Part shown: positions 22,208-34,603 of the stretch, piece by piece
Layout: each line of letters starts with the position of its first letter
How positions within the stretch are numbered: position 1 is the first letter of the stretch
From: Lotus japonicus
Lineage: Eukaryota; Streptophyta; Magnoliopsida; Fabales; Fabaceae
Direction: 5' to 3'
NCBI RefSeq assembly: GCF_012489685.1
Contig: NC_080045.1
Location: 65,804,722 to 65,868,721 of the forward strand
DNA length: 64,000 bases
Translations under genes and position numbers: made by a program
Notes under the pieces: generated by a model
Database searches by the model: none
What the model saw: only the letters and a program-made list of their open reading frames with translations
Told to the model about the DNA's origin: nothing

Positions 22208-25200
22208 ATGAAGGTTTTCGTCAAGACTCTGAAGGGCTCTCACTTCGAAATCGAAGTCAAGCCCCAAGACACGGTTTGTTTCCCCCTTCTTCTTCCTTCC
22301 CTTTCCTTCATTCAATTCAATTTCGTACTGAATTTCCGTTTCGTTTTCTGTTCTTCAACTTCCTTCGCAGTTTCGGCTCCAGAACCCTAAATCTTAGTGT
22401 TTGATTAGGGTTTAATTATTGTTTCGCTTGTTCTATTTCTTGTTGATTGTTTGATGCGAATTTGAATTTGCTAATACGTAGATATGAAATTCAGCTTTCG
22501 AAAGTTATGTGTACATGTAGAGAATTAATCTGTTTTCGGAAGCTTGATTGACACGTGATAGTGAATCAGTTCCACATTGTGTGACACTAGTTCACATCCA
22601 TGGTATAATTTAGCTTTGACTTTATCAAATTAATGTGCATTATCTGTCTCTTTCAAGGTTGTAAGTTTCTGTTAGTTGAATTGTAGTTCTACAAATGTGT
22701 CAATTCTTGATATTTTGGTTGTGTGGGGTTTATGATTCGCTTCGACAATAAGTTACTTGCTACGTTAGTTATGGACTTGTAATTGCGGATATTTTTTTTT
22801 CAGGTTTCGGATGTGAAGAAAAATATTGAAACTGTTCAAGGTGTGGATGTCTATCCTGCCGCGCAGCAAATGCTTATTCATCAAGGGAAAGTTCTTAAGG
22901 ATGGTACTACCTTGGAGGAAAATAAAGTAGCTGAAAATAGTTTCATTGTGATTATGATTTCCAAGGTAAACCTTTCTTTTTGTTTTTATTTTGCCCTTCT
23001 GAGAACTGCATTGATTTTTGGACTTGTTAAAGTATTAGGACCTCATGTTCAATAATATCCCGCACAGTATTTATTTGGGTTTTCATCGAGTGTAATGGCG
23101 TCAAGTAATGACGTCAGTTGCTCCATATAGCCGACCTCACGTCGGTTTCTGTCTGTTTTTGTAAATGCGGTTGCGGATATTGCGGTTGCAGATATTGCGG
23201 TTGCTGCGATGCGTTTTGCGTCCGTTGCGGCGTGATTTATTTTACGCTTGCACATTATGTAAAAAAAACTTAAATTTTTTAATTTCATCTTTAGTTTCTC
23301 TACACAATTAAATAGTTCATTTCCTCTAATTAGATTCTCAAGGTCTTTTAGTTTCCCTCCCAAGTTTCAATTCCCTTTTATATGTTTACCTCAAAACTTT
23401 TCACATTCCGTCCCTCATTCCCTCATTAGATTCTCTCCCATAATTTTATCGTTTTCATTCCCTCCAATTATGGTTTCAGATGAGAAGTTTGACTTTAATT
23501 ATAAAACAGTTTCCGTTTTAACACATTAATTAATTATGCACTTGAGAAAATTGAGAACCACAACCACACATCACAAAAAAAAAGGTGAATCACAATTCAA
23601 TCGCATACAAATACTCTTACTGATCAGTTTTTGATTTCTTTGATCTTTCCCCCAAATTCCAAACATTCGATCAATTAATACCCACACAACTACACTCTGC
23701 CTCTATGACTATCTTTTCTTTACCCCTACCAAATCACAAACAACCCTCACCCTCCTTATCTCTATGTTCTCCATCGCTCACACGCACACCAGCTTTGTCG
23801 TCTCGCTCTGCACCAGAGACACGCTGACAAGGTCTCCACCAGCCACCAGATCAGACACCCAGATCAGAGACAGATCGCCAATTCTTGAGGATCTACTGCA
23901 TACAAGAAAGGAAATTAAATTTGGTCAAGGTTTCAGAGCTTACCGTTAGCAGAACCTGCGGATTACGTAACAGAATTGATGTTAATTGAACGACCAGAAT
24001 TTTGGCTGGTTAAGAACTTTCATAAATTGCAGGTTTTCCCAGTTGCCCTTGGGTCTTTGGTTTTTCCTATTTAGACGTAATTGTTTGACAAGCCCCTAAA
24101 ATGCAATGTGCATTTAGGGGGTACATCCACCCTAACGTGACTGGGTTTATTTATATTGACTTAAATTCATAAGAAATCATTTTTACCTCTCTAAATTTTA
24201 ATGCTTATTATTTATTGAGTACTGAATCAGAACTATCTGATTAAAATATGTCAGAGTAAGACTCCGTCTGGTGAAGGATCTACTACTTCAGCTGCACCTT
24301 CAGCTAAGGTGAGAGCATTTTGCTATGTTGTGAATATTTCCGATGTTAATATCATTTTGGCTCTCTTTTCTGGGACATAGTAAGATATATTCCCATTTCC
24401 AACTTCTGAAAGTATTATATTACCATGTATCATTGCAGGCTCCACAAACAAGTGCAGCTCCTACTTCAAACCCTGTGGTGTCAGTGCCACTTCCAACTCC
24501 TACTGCAACTGGGGCTCCGTGAGTGATTGTCATTCATGGCTTTTCCTCTAGTTGATTAAATAAATTTTGGTTTCTACTATCTTTACATGTAATGTATGCT
24601 GTCTGAACTGAAGCTTCATTTCAATATGACAGGCTTGCACCTGTTACTGCAGCTGCACCTGCGGCTCCAGCTGCGACTCCTGCTCCATCTCCAGCTCCTG
24701 CTCCTATATCTTCGGGCACGGCTGTGTAAGAATTTTGTTTTCTTCAATGTTTGGAATGTCATTTTTTTGGTCCCTATAATTTTGTACTTGGAAAGATGGT
24801 AAACTCTTCAATTCTCATTATTCTTCCTTCAATACTTGGTTGTTGAATAGAAACTTTTTGAAGCAGGGAAGGTTCTGATGTCTATGGACAAGCAGCATCC
24901 AATCTGGTTGCTGGTAGCAACTTGGAAGACACAATTCAGCAAATTCTTGATGTTGGAGGAGGGACCTGGGATAGGGATACTGTAGTCCGGGCTCTTCGAG
25001 CTGCCTTCAACAACCCTGAGAGAGCTATTGAATATTTATATTCAGTATGTGGATATTTTAGCTGTTTAATTTATTACTTGATGATACTTATCTGCTATAT
25101 ATTTTAATGCTGTTTTTTTACTCAATTTGGCATCCTATCCTGCATGGTTACTTTCTTTTTTAAATAAAATACCTTTTATAAATTTAGGGAATCCCCGAGC

Positions 25201-26475
25201 AAGCTGAAGCTCCACCTGTGGGCCGTGTGCCTGCAAGTGCACAACCTGCAAATCCTCCAGCAGCTGCAGCTCCGCAAGCGGCACAACCTGCTCCTGTTAC
25301 CTCAAGTGGGCCTAATGCTAATCCTTTAGACCTTTTTCCACAGGTAGCTATTCTTTTTCTTTTTTGTTGAAAATAAATGAGTTCTTTCAAGTGGAATACT
25401 TAACTTTGTATTACAGGGCCTCCCAAATGTTGGTTCTGGTGGTGCTGGTGCTGGCTCTTTAGATTTTCTTCGCAACAGCCAACAAGTATTCATCTTTCCC
25501 TGTGCTTTAAATTGTACTAAATTTCTTACTTCCTAATGTATATTTTTATTAAGTTCTTCAATTTTCGTTTGCTTCGCAGTTCCAAGCCTTGCGAGCTATG
25601 GTGCAGGCTAATCCACAAATATTGCAGGTTTTCTTCTTCACCTTAGTTGTTATATTTATAACCAACACTCTTGTTTAGAATCCGCTGATTCTTTTTCTTG
25701 CTGCAGCCTATGCTACAAGAGCTTGGCAAACAGAATCCTCATCTAATGAGATTGATTCGAGATCATCAAGCTGACTTCCTTCGCTTGATAAATGAGCCTG
25801 TGGAAGGTGGCGAAGGGTGAGGGATCATTTGTTTGCCATTTTTTGCGGATGCAAATACTTTCTTGTCTTTGTATCCTTTTTTCCTATCAATATATGTCAC
25901 AGTGCCTTAATATTTTGCTGTTAATATCCTTTATAGGAACCCATTGGGGCAGCTGGCTGGTGGCATACCACAAGCAATAACTGTCACCCCTGAGGAGCGC
26001 CAAGCAATTGAACGTGTAAGTTTGACCGCATTGCTATATAAAGCATTAATTATTAGATTATGTCTGCTAGTGATTCTGTAAAGAATAGTGTTAGTTCCAC
26101 AATTTATAGTACACAATTGTTAATCAGGCTTTAAGCACAATTAGTTCAGATTTGACTCCCCTACTGTTCCTGAGGCACATCAATGTTAATGTTCTAAAAT
26201 GGGTTTATCTCTTTTTAAGTGGGTAAGGGTTACATGACAAATGATACTGGTATTTTGGATAGATCCCTGCTGTTTATGAAGAACACCATGGGTTAACTTG
26301 CTAACCACTTCCGTAATTTGTTATTCTAAGTTATGATGTTTGTTTTGTGCCACAGCTTGAAGCAATGGGTTTCGATCGTGCGATTGTATTGGAGGTGTTC
26401 TTCGCTTGCAACAAAAATGAGGAATTGGCTGCCAACTACCTTTTAGATCACATGCATGAGTTCGACGAACAATAA
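22208..26475 (+). CDS. RAD23: RAD23 ubiquitin receptor / DNA repair protein
   Basis: Twelve exons: 22208-22273, 22804-22965, 24255-24308, 24439-24518, 24633-24725, 24867-25044, 25188-25343, 25417-25485, 25580-25627, 25707-25816, 25937-26015 and 26356-26475. Together they give about 404 residues, within the plant RAD23 range. An N-terminal ubiquitin-like domain ([20 protein letters not shown] to about residue 76) docks on the proteasome. An Ala/Pro-rich linker follows, then UBA1 ([24 protein letters not shown]), a second Ala/Pro linker, the STI1-like XPC-binding segment ([30 protein letters not shown]), and C-terminal UBA2 ([20 protein letters not shown], ending FDEQ). The protein shuttles ubiquitinated clients to the 26S proteasome and stabilises XPC/RAD4. 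Introns 1 and 2 are the longest (530 and 1,289 bp). UBA1 shows GGGTW where Met-Gly-Phe/Tyr type residues are usual, as in other plant RAD23s. Confidence 0.95.
22966..24254 (+). other. RAD23 intron 2 with GCGGTTGC repeats
   Basis: This 1,289-bp intron contains a short tandem array near 23164-23230 (units like GCGGTTGCGGATATT and GCGGTTGCAGATATT). It also has T-rich stretches and no long coding frame with a recognisable product. Confidence 0.6.
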
Positions 26476-27894
26476 ATCTCTTCATGTTGCTAAATTATTT
26501 ATCTGTTATCTTTTTAATGTTTATGGGGCCTTTGTTTTACTAGACGGTTTGATGAGGTAATACTTGAAAATGAAAAAAATCTCAAGTGGAGAAGGAACGT
26601 TTTTACCACCTCCACATTATTGCCTTTGTGGACAGTCTCAGTATTCATATACATAGTCGTTTGTCCTGTACTATTGGTATTGTGCATCCTTTTAACATGT
26701 GTAATTGTTTAGCTGCGCATCCTATTCTATATTTTCTACTCGATTAATGGCAAAATCACCTAGTTGCTTCACTAAAAATTTAAATGATAAATTTTTTAAA
26801 ATCTAAAGAATTTGAAGTTTTTATATCATGTTTGGAATTCTTTTGGTTGTTATCCACGGCTTCTCCTTGGCTTGGCGTCTTGGTGCTCGTAGGCTTCTGT
26901 GAGAATTAGCTGCCTAGATGCGGTGAATGGGTTTTTTTCACAATGGTTCTCTCCATCTCCACTCGCTTGCAGCTTACCTGGCAGAAGCGAGAATTCTTGT
27001 GCGGCAAAATTGGGGTGTAGTTTTCTAGCATGTCCGTAGAGACCTTAGCAAACTGGCCTTTGCGTTCGGTAGAATAGAACTCTCCTCCTAGGGAGGTTCT
27101 TCCTTTTGGGAACTATGTCTTTAATTAAAATTTCTTCTAAAATTTTGCATATAAATGCGGTTTTTCAAATTATTTAAAGTTCTATTTCGTTTTCAAGGCC
27201 TTCAAATAGAACAACAAACCTGTGAATACCCACTCTTTCACAACATCTTCATGCAGTATGAAGACCCCTTCCTATGATGAATAGTAGGATGAATAGGATT
27301 CATACATATGATTTAGTTAACTATTGAGTAATCATTGGTCTCCTTTTCTTTTATACCAAGAGTCAAGCAACCTGCAGTAGCTGATTTTGTAGGTGTATAG
27401 TTAAACAATGCAAGAGGTGCTTTGCCATAGAAAATCATCTTTAGGGCAAAAAATATTTTTAATATAAAAAGTTATGGCTGGTATATTTATTATTTTTTAC
27501 AGTAAAAAATGGATTAGTCATGGGCTTTCATTAATTAGGCCCATTAAGAAAAGGCACGTGTTTTTTATACCAGGATGATGATTGTTAATGTAATGGCGCG
27601 AACGTTGAACCGCAAAACCAAACCCTTCCCACACGACACGAGGTTCTTTCTCTTTTCTTGGAAGTGAATCTTGTTTTGTTTTATTGCACCGCTTTGCTTT
27701 GAGTTTTCAACCTCAAACCACACCGCATTCTTAGCGAAGCAAAGAGAACCTTCCTTCCTTCCTTCTCAGAAAAACACCATTCCTGATTCCCCTCCCTTAC
27801 GCGTTTGAATCATTTTTCGCCTTCTTAAGAATCCTGTCTGTCTTTCTTGAAGATCAGAAGGAATTTTAATAATATTTTTGGTGATTTTTCAATC
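26476..27894. other. RAD23 3' end to ACD11-like 5' end
   Basis: The RAD23 3' UTR probably ends within about 270 bp after the stop. A GC-richer patch at about 26860-27115 has an open minus-strand frame (26906-27112, 68 codons stop to stop, containing GQFAKVSTDMLENYTPIL). It looks like a coding relic but I do not recognise it. The last about 250 bp are the pyrimidine-rich promoter and leader of the next gene. Confidence 0.45.
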
Positions 27895-30102
27895 ATGATG
27901 GTCAGCGGCGAAATCGTGATGGATAACAACACCATCAAACTACCGGAATCGGCGGTGGAGATGCCTCTCTCCGCCATCACGGAGGCTTTTGAGGATCTTG
28001 TGAAATGGGTTAATAATGGTTCTGAAGATATTCGCTTGGACAAGTTTTGTGAGGTTGCTTCTCTTGTTTCTGTTCTCTTCCGTTCTCTTGGCCTTGCTTT
28101 CAAATTCGCTGAAATGGAATACGTCGCCAAGGTACAACTCTTTCTCATTCTTTTTCTTTTCGAATTTCAGATGTCTTCTTCTCTGTACTATATGATTCAA
28201 ACCTCAATGGTTGTGATTGTGATTTTGATTGGTTGGATGTGGTTAATTTAGATTAAGATAGTTACTAGTTACTTTCAAAACAATTATATAAATCTCTTCA
28301 TGCCATGATTTATTTGTTTTCCAATAGTTGCTCTTGATGATTAAAAAGGGGGAAAAGTCATGATATTTGTGTTTTTGTTTTTGTTTTCCATTGGGAATAG
28401 AATTATGACATTATATTAAAATGTTTGTGTTGTTATTGTGACTAATTTGATTCTGTAACCAATTGAGTAGTTGGCTATATTATCCCCCTTGATTTTGATT
28501 GAAATGCTTGTAAAAATCAGATGCTATTAGTCTGTGTAATTTGGCAGCTAGTCAACCTGTGTAGTTCAAAGAGAGATTTAATCAAGGATTGGGGTCTCAC
28601 AGTGTACTTTGACATGAATGGAAGCCAACAGCCATGCTTCCCAATATTCAAGGCTTTAGTTATTGCTTTAGTTGTCATGGTCTTTACTGTTAATTTGATG
28701 AGTATAATGCAAGAATAGCAGGGTTTTATGACACTTCTTCATGCGGGTTGTTTTCATGGTCTTTGGTTTATTCACTTAATTTTTCTCCGCCCATTTATGG
28801 CCTAGCTTGCATTCAGGGTGGCATGTTTCCTTTACATCCAAAATTTTCAATTCACTTGGTCATGTTTTGTGGGAATTGGCTTTGAGTTTCTTGTTCTAAT
28901 GAGTATGGTGATTGATACGGTCAGCTACATGGACTAGTGGAAGCATCAAAGACGTGTCACACTCTGCCTGATATACTTGACCGTGATGTCGCCAATGACA
29001 CAGTGAGAACATCAGGAAGCTTTTCACGTAATCTGCGTAGAGTTCGGCAGGGCCTTGATCTTGTCAGAGCTATCTTCGAGCAACTTTTGACAACTGAGTA
29101 AGGGATCCTCTTCATATATGCATCTTCTCTTGCCTTTTGAGAAACCAATTTTGTGAAAGAAAAAAAACTCAAAAAAGATGTTGAATTATCTGTGACTGAT
29201 ATGCATACATCAACAGAGTGCCATTTTCTTGTTTGTCATGTTTCAGCTGCATTGAAGCACTGCTTTGATTACTATCATTTACTTTCATGTCAAATTATTC
29301 GAATCTAATTAGTTCAAGTGCGTGGCGGATTTCGGTGAGATCTAATTTGTTATTTGCCATTTTCAGTGACAGCTCTCTAAGAGAAGTGGCCACAACAGCT
29401 TATGGACAGGTTTGCGCTCCGTTTCACACATGGGCAGTAAGAACAGCTGTTTATGCTGGGATGTATACACTTCCAACAAGAGACCAACTTTTGGCGAAGC
29501 TCAATGAAACAGGTAACGCATCATCTTGTTATGTTCAGTGGATGACTTATTTGAACCATTCTGAATCATACACACAATATATTCATATAGACTATAGAAA
29601 TTTGTTGAAAAAAACTGATTCCATACATATATTGTCTGTTATTAATAGTTATTATTGACTATTCAAATTGCCATTTCAATGTAAGATTCATCTTTAATCA
29701 TAACATGTGAAGCCACCAAGATGACTCTTAATTAAAGATGTCAGCCATCCTTTAGATTTCTTGTATTCTTCAGTTGTTGTATACTTCAATTCACTCTTAT
29801 TGTCCTTTTTTTCTTTCATTGTTGTATTCGAATCTCTACAATTTTGCCAAAAAAGTTATCTACATCTATTTCGGTGTGAAACAAAGGATTTTATTCTTTA
29901 GTAAGTTTGACCAATCATAGTATCATTTAAATATTGTGTTCTTGTTCTAGTCCATCTTACTGAGACCTAAAACGTTATCATGAATGTTGTTGCAGAGCAA
30001 TCAGCTGAGAAGAAGATGAGAAGGTACATTAATGCCTCACTTCCAGTCATAGAATACATTGATAGACTGTACCTTTCTCGAAACATTGCACTGGACTGGT
30101 GA
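27895..30102 (+). CDS. ACD11-like glycolipid-transfer-fold protein (ceramide-1-phosphate transfer type)
   Basis: Four exons (27895-28131, 28925-29097, 29367-29512, 29996-30102) encode about 220 residues; the second ATG at 27898 is equally possible. The whole chain is a GLTP domain close to Arabidopsis ACD11, which moves ceramide-1-phosphate between membranes in the cytosol and restrains programmed cell death. Seen: SLVSVLFRSLGLAFKFAEMEYVAK, SFSRNLRRVRQGLDLVRAIF, and APFHTWAVRTAV, with C-terminal LSRNIALDW. By alignment with ACD11, the two headgroup-binding Arg (RNLRR) and the His (PFH) are kept. The Asp at ACD11 position 60 is Glu here (residue 75). The N-terminus is about 15 residues longer than ACD11. 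Introns are GT-AG and phases agree. A paralogue with altered headgroup preference is possible. Confidence 0.88.
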
Positions 30103-30919
30103 ATTTATATGAAGAAAAAGAAGTTGGGTGCCCTGTCTGTTAGAAGCTAGAGTTGTGGCTCCATTGTATAGTAGCAACCTTAGTACGATTTCTTCATTTT
30201 TTATTGAACTTTGTAATTACATTAGTTTCTCAACGGCTATTGGCCCATTAGGGACAGAAGTTTTTTCAGTGCTACATTAGTAGATACTACATCTATAATA
30301 ATGGTGTCACTTATCCTTATATAGTCAGTTATTCCCTTTTTAATAATTTTTTTAATTTTTTTTTTTGAAGATAATTGTCTGTTTGTGAGAGGAAACACTG
30401 AGTCTTCGGTACTATTGCAGTACCGAAGATTTGCTGGGGGAGGGAGATGCAGAGAGTAACCAAATTAGCTTTTTATTATCATATGGTAACAGAACAGAAC
30501 GAAAGTGATTTTTCAGCTGCATTGGTTTATTATTCTGTATTTCTGTTCATACATTTGTTTAAAGGATAGAATCAGTGACATTTAAATCCAATGTAACTAT
30601 GTAAGAATAAGTAATGAAGGATGCAAGTTATTCAGTGGATTATTATTTGGAATATCCATTTAGTTTCTTACTGGTACGTGCGTATTTGTTAGCTTATCCA
30701 TGTTGTATAAGAAACCCATGGTCAAGGTAAAACTGCAGAATGTTAACTGTTTGGTGAGTGAAATTCCTCAAAGATTTCAGCAAATTGCCAAGCTAAAAAC
30801 TGAAACAATGACTAATTGACTGAAAGAAGCTCAAATAAATCTAAACATAAGTTTTGATGCTCAAAGAATCCAACTTATATAAACTGAAACTGAAAAGGTT
30901 AGCGAAAACAAATAGACAC
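30103..30919. other. 3' UTR of the ACD11-like gene and intergenic
   Basis: The first about 200 bp are probably 3' UTR. A short inverted pair around 30405-30430 (CTTCGGTACT ... AGTACCGAAG) could form a hairpin. No gene is seen. Confidence 0.5.
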
Positions 30920-30922
30920 TTA

Positions 30923-31256
30923 GGGTGTCTTTGCGAGTTGAGTTTTGGAGAGGAGAAGGGAGAGACTCTTCCCTTATTTTGGAGTTTTTTTAATAAGGGG
31001 GAAGAAAAACTCAAACAAAGCCTTAAGGTGAGATTCTGACATTTTAAGAGAGAGAGGAGAGGAGGATAATGGAGATTTTAAGCTCTTCCCTTATTTGGGA
31101 GTTCAAAACCTCTCCAATTGTGGGAACTAGAAAAATATAACTAAGAGAGTGCCTTGGGAGTCTTGGATGGTATTAAAAAACTCCACAAACTCTTCCTCCT
31201 TCTTAAAAAGTCGCAATTCCCTTCCTCACTCCAAAACTCAACTCACGAACACACCC
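30923..31256. mobile_element. Tourist-like MITE (PIF/Harbinger type)
   Basis: The 334-bp foldback element has a left end GGGTGTCTTTGCGAGTTGAG. Its right end, reverse-complemented, is GGGTGTGTTCGTGAGTTGAG. TTA flanks both sides (30920-30922 and 31257-31259), the 3-bp target of PIF/Harbinger elements. There is no coding capacity. The left 100 bp (30923-31022) also folds on itself and is followed by TTA at 31023-31025, so this may be a compound of two related insertions. Confidence 0.7.
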
Positions 31257-31259
31257 TTA

Positions 31260-31551
31260 AGCTTTGTTTGTGAGTTTTTAGGGAGGGAATGGAAAGGATT
31301 TGAGGGGAATGGAAAAGGAGGGGAGGAAGGGTAACCCCTTCACTTGTTTGCAAGTTCCAAACTCCTCTATACCCCTCAATTTGGGTAACTCTAAAATAAC
31401 TAAATGAGGGTCCTGCAGTGGTCTTGGACGATTTTCAAATATTTTCCAACCTTTCCCCATTTCTTAAAAAAATTTACAAACAAAGGAAAAGTTATTGAAA
31501 ACTTCCATCTTCCTTCTTCTCTCATCCAAAACTAAACTCGCAAACACATAC
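31260..31551. mobile_element. Second, diverged Tourist-like MITE, head to tail
   Basis: The left end AGCTTTGTTTGTGAGTTT and the right end, reverse-complemented GTATGTGTTTGCGAGTTTAG, are imperfect inverted repeats related to the previous MITE. The flanking TTA at 31257-31259 is shared with its neighbour, and another TTA lies at 31552-31554. It looks like an insertion of the same family into the target duplication of the first. Confidence 0.5.
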
Positions 31552-31554
31552 TTA

Positions 31555-32323
31555 TTAACTCATTGATTCGACAATAATGTAGTACTGCATTTGTGAGTTG
31601 GTGACATTGCTTGGGTTAGTCTTTTTTTAGATCATTTTATATGCTAGCTTAATGACTTAAAGACACATTTGTGCTATTGATGTATTGATTGTTGATTTAT
31701 TTGCCGTGTTAAGCTTGATCTTGTATTCTACTTAACTATTAAAAGTAGAATACTGGAATGTCAATTCATGCTGCCGCAGATAAGGGCCACTGCCACAACT
31801 GGAACCAACTGTTTGACTTTATTTATACACCAGGACCTACGGTAGTGGATGGATCCAATGCTACTAATATTTTCTTTTGGTTAATAATAACTATAACTAT
31901 GATGGCTGTCCAGAAAAAATAATAACTATGATGGCTTATATAATAAAATACTCAACACCTACACACCCTTAACTTTCCCAATTGGCTTAAACCAAAACAC
32001 AGTCAGAGAACCACTCCAATATATACCCACTTTTAACTTGTACATGCTCATAAGCACCAATATTAGTGTAGTAAGTTGATTCAATTTATTTACTATTTAG
32101 TGCCTGGTTCAGCAAGCAGCCTAGAAGGAATAATAATTCAATGTAGAAAAAAACAACCAAGCACCCATGTCACTGTTTGGGGCCCACTCCAGAAAATTAG
32201 AGAAAGACTAATAATCTCAGTTAACACCATTTTCTTCCCACCGAAGCTGTTCATAACTTCATATATCATTTTTCTTTTCTGCACAATCCTTATTAAACAT
32301 ACATAGGAGCTGGTATCAGTAGT
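31555..32323. other. Intergenic, upstream of the HMA gene
   Basis: No gene is seen. The sequence is AT-rich and includes the promoter of the small HMA-domain gene. There is no convincing TATA box at a fixed distance. Confidence 0.45.
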
Positions 32324-34165
32324 ATGGCTTTTAAAGATTGTTCAACTTCAAGAAAGGAGCTGCAAAAAGTTGGTGTAAGAATCTCAAAGAGCTTTCCTCT
32401 TTCTGGGACTAGTCTTGCATCTTTGGAGTCTTTGTCCTTGCCACTGGTATGGACCCTTTTACTCTTTTTGACCATGAATTTCTTCAATGTGCTGCTTGAT
32501 CACTTCTCATTAGCTTCTTCAACGAGTTTTGAGTTGAGTTTACCATGAATTTCTTCAACAGTTGCAGGAGGTTGTCCTTTCTGCTGATATGCAATGTGAG
32601 CAGTGCCAGAAGAGGGTTGCTGACATTATTACTAAAATGAATGGTGAGTGTGTTTGTCACATTGCAATTTACATTGCCTTGATCATGTAAAGTTAACATT
32701 TGAGATTTACCCTTTAATCATGTATGCTGCACATGAGTGTAAAATTGTTGATTGGTTTTGAAGCTCTATAAGAAAATCTTTTCTAACAAGTCAATCTGTG
32801 TCTAGATACCAGTTAAGCAGAATGACTTTCATTTCAACCCATAAGAAGTGTTTTGTTCACTTTTGTTTCAAAGTTAGTACTAATGTCTCGTTGCACACGG
32901 GTATCCAAACATTTTACAAGCCGGTCAAGCCCCATACCCTCTACCCTGTTTGCTTTGCAGTAAAAGGTTGGAGAAAACATAGGTCAGAGAGTGAGAGTGC
33001 AGACAGAGGTCATTTTTTGTTTTTGTCACCGCTTTAGAATTGTTTATCTTGTGTTTTGGCTGGAAGTTAGGAGAACACAGATAATATTGCAACAATAATA
33101 ATTGTTATTTGCTGTTAACTGTTCTGTTTTTGGTTTTTCTCATTTTCTGGAAACCTTCCCATGAATTTTCACTTTGTATCTTCTATAAGTTGTCAGCACT
33201 TAACGTTCTTCTGCCAGCTTGCATCTTAACACTCTTAGGTGTGAAGCACAATAAAGACACAGGAAAGAACAAGACCAACCTAAACTTGTCTTTTAGTCAA
33301 GCAGAATTCACCTAAATGTCATTGTTCACAGTTCACACCAATAGGCAATAGCATCAAATTTATCTAGATTAGATTACATGTTTGAATTTCTGTTGAACTC
33401 AACTTCATTCACGTTGAACTTGACGTGGTAAATTCTGCGACTATTCATGTTAATTTCAACATGACAAATTCAAAATTCTCCATTGATACTTTGAAATATA
33501 TGAAATCATGTTTGCCTTTGGACCAACGTCTTTAGATCAGTGTTAGCAAACTTGATTCTTGACAGAATTCATTTTACAAATATTGTAAATTGTGTATGGT
33601 AAACATTGAGTTAGAAAGATGTGATTTATGTTTCGTGAAAAAAAAGTAATTTTTGTTATAAAAATCTCAAATTGATTATGTTTAATGTAAAAGTAATTAT
33701 TTATTCATCCAATTCTTGAACCATAAAATCAATTTTAATGATACACCCAAGCATCATTTCAACTAGTTAGGATTCACTCTATAAATTCGTTTCTGCTTTC
33801 TAAAGATGTTCTTTTCACTTTTTAACTGAAATACTAATTAGCAGTGATTTCTATTTGGTGAACTTCAATGCAATTGTAATGGTACTGGTTATGTTATTTC
33901 TCTTGTACTTAGCTCTGATACATGGCCACAACTTTTGTATTGTTCAGCAGAGACAGAGTCAGTGGTGGTGAATGTGTTGGAAAAGAAGGTGATACTTACT
34001 TTTAGATTACCAGCTGATACTAAAGTAATCTCACAGTCACAGACTCCTATCAACAGAACTCAAATTACTCCTATCAACAACAGAACTCTTCCACCTAAAG
34101 TTGCTGTTATCAAACGGATATTTGGCTCTTCCCGTGGACATAGAAAGGAATCCACATGTGGATAA
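32324..34165 (+). CDS. Small heavy-metal-associated (HMA) domain protein
   Basis: Three exons (32324-32446, 32562-32643, 33948-34165) give about 140 residues. Residues 1-41 are a Ser-rich leader. Residues 42-90 form an HMA fold with the metal-binding loop MQCEQCQKRV (Met-x-Cys-x2-Cys) after the first strand VVLSAD, and VVVNVLEKKVILTF as the following strands. The tail is short, basic and Ser/Arg-rich, ending RKESTCG. It ends in Cys-Gly, not a clear CaaX box, so prenylation is unlikely. Plant HMA proteins bind Cu, Zn or Cd and act as chaperones or signalling adaptors. Exon 3 has a CAGCAG tandem acceptor (33945-33950), so one Ala may be optional. Intron 2 is long (1.3 kb), and no coding frame was recognised in it. 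Confidence 0.78.
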
Positions 34166-34594
34166 GATTCGTTACACTGATTTGACAATGTACAGCACGT
34201 AGTAGGCTAGTTTTGTATTCATGATTGAATTTGTTTTATAATTGCTTTCCGCATAAAGAGATAAAAAGAGAATAATTTTGTGTTTGAATCACTTTTTCTT
34301 TGCAACTGAATCATTTTTGTTTTATATACCCTTAAAGGCTTGCTTTTATCAGACTTCGAAAATAAGAAATGATGCTTCAGTTTCTCAGTGTTGCTTTAGG
34401 TAATGGCAACGCATCGTGGGAATCATGAGATGCCTGTTAGTGATATGGTTGTGTAAATTAAGCAATAAGGTGATGGCAGGGATAGGAAGGTACTAAGAGA
34501 TATACAACTTCGTCCTCTTATTCCAAGAAGGACCACATTCAAGGACCACATTTTAAGACACAATAGAGTACTTTTTGTTTGGGACAATAGGTGA
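34166..34594. other. 3' region of the HMA gene, no gene seen
   Basis: Probable 3' UTR followed by AT-rich intergenic DNA. The minus-strand frame at 34423-34641 runs into the adjacent transposon and has no recognisable domain. Confidence 0.45.
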
Positions 34595-34603
34595 GTAAAT
34601 GTG

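Noticed and set aside
27847..27894. 16-codon extension before the ACD11-like ATG
   Set aside because: It would start at TTG; the first ATG is 27895.
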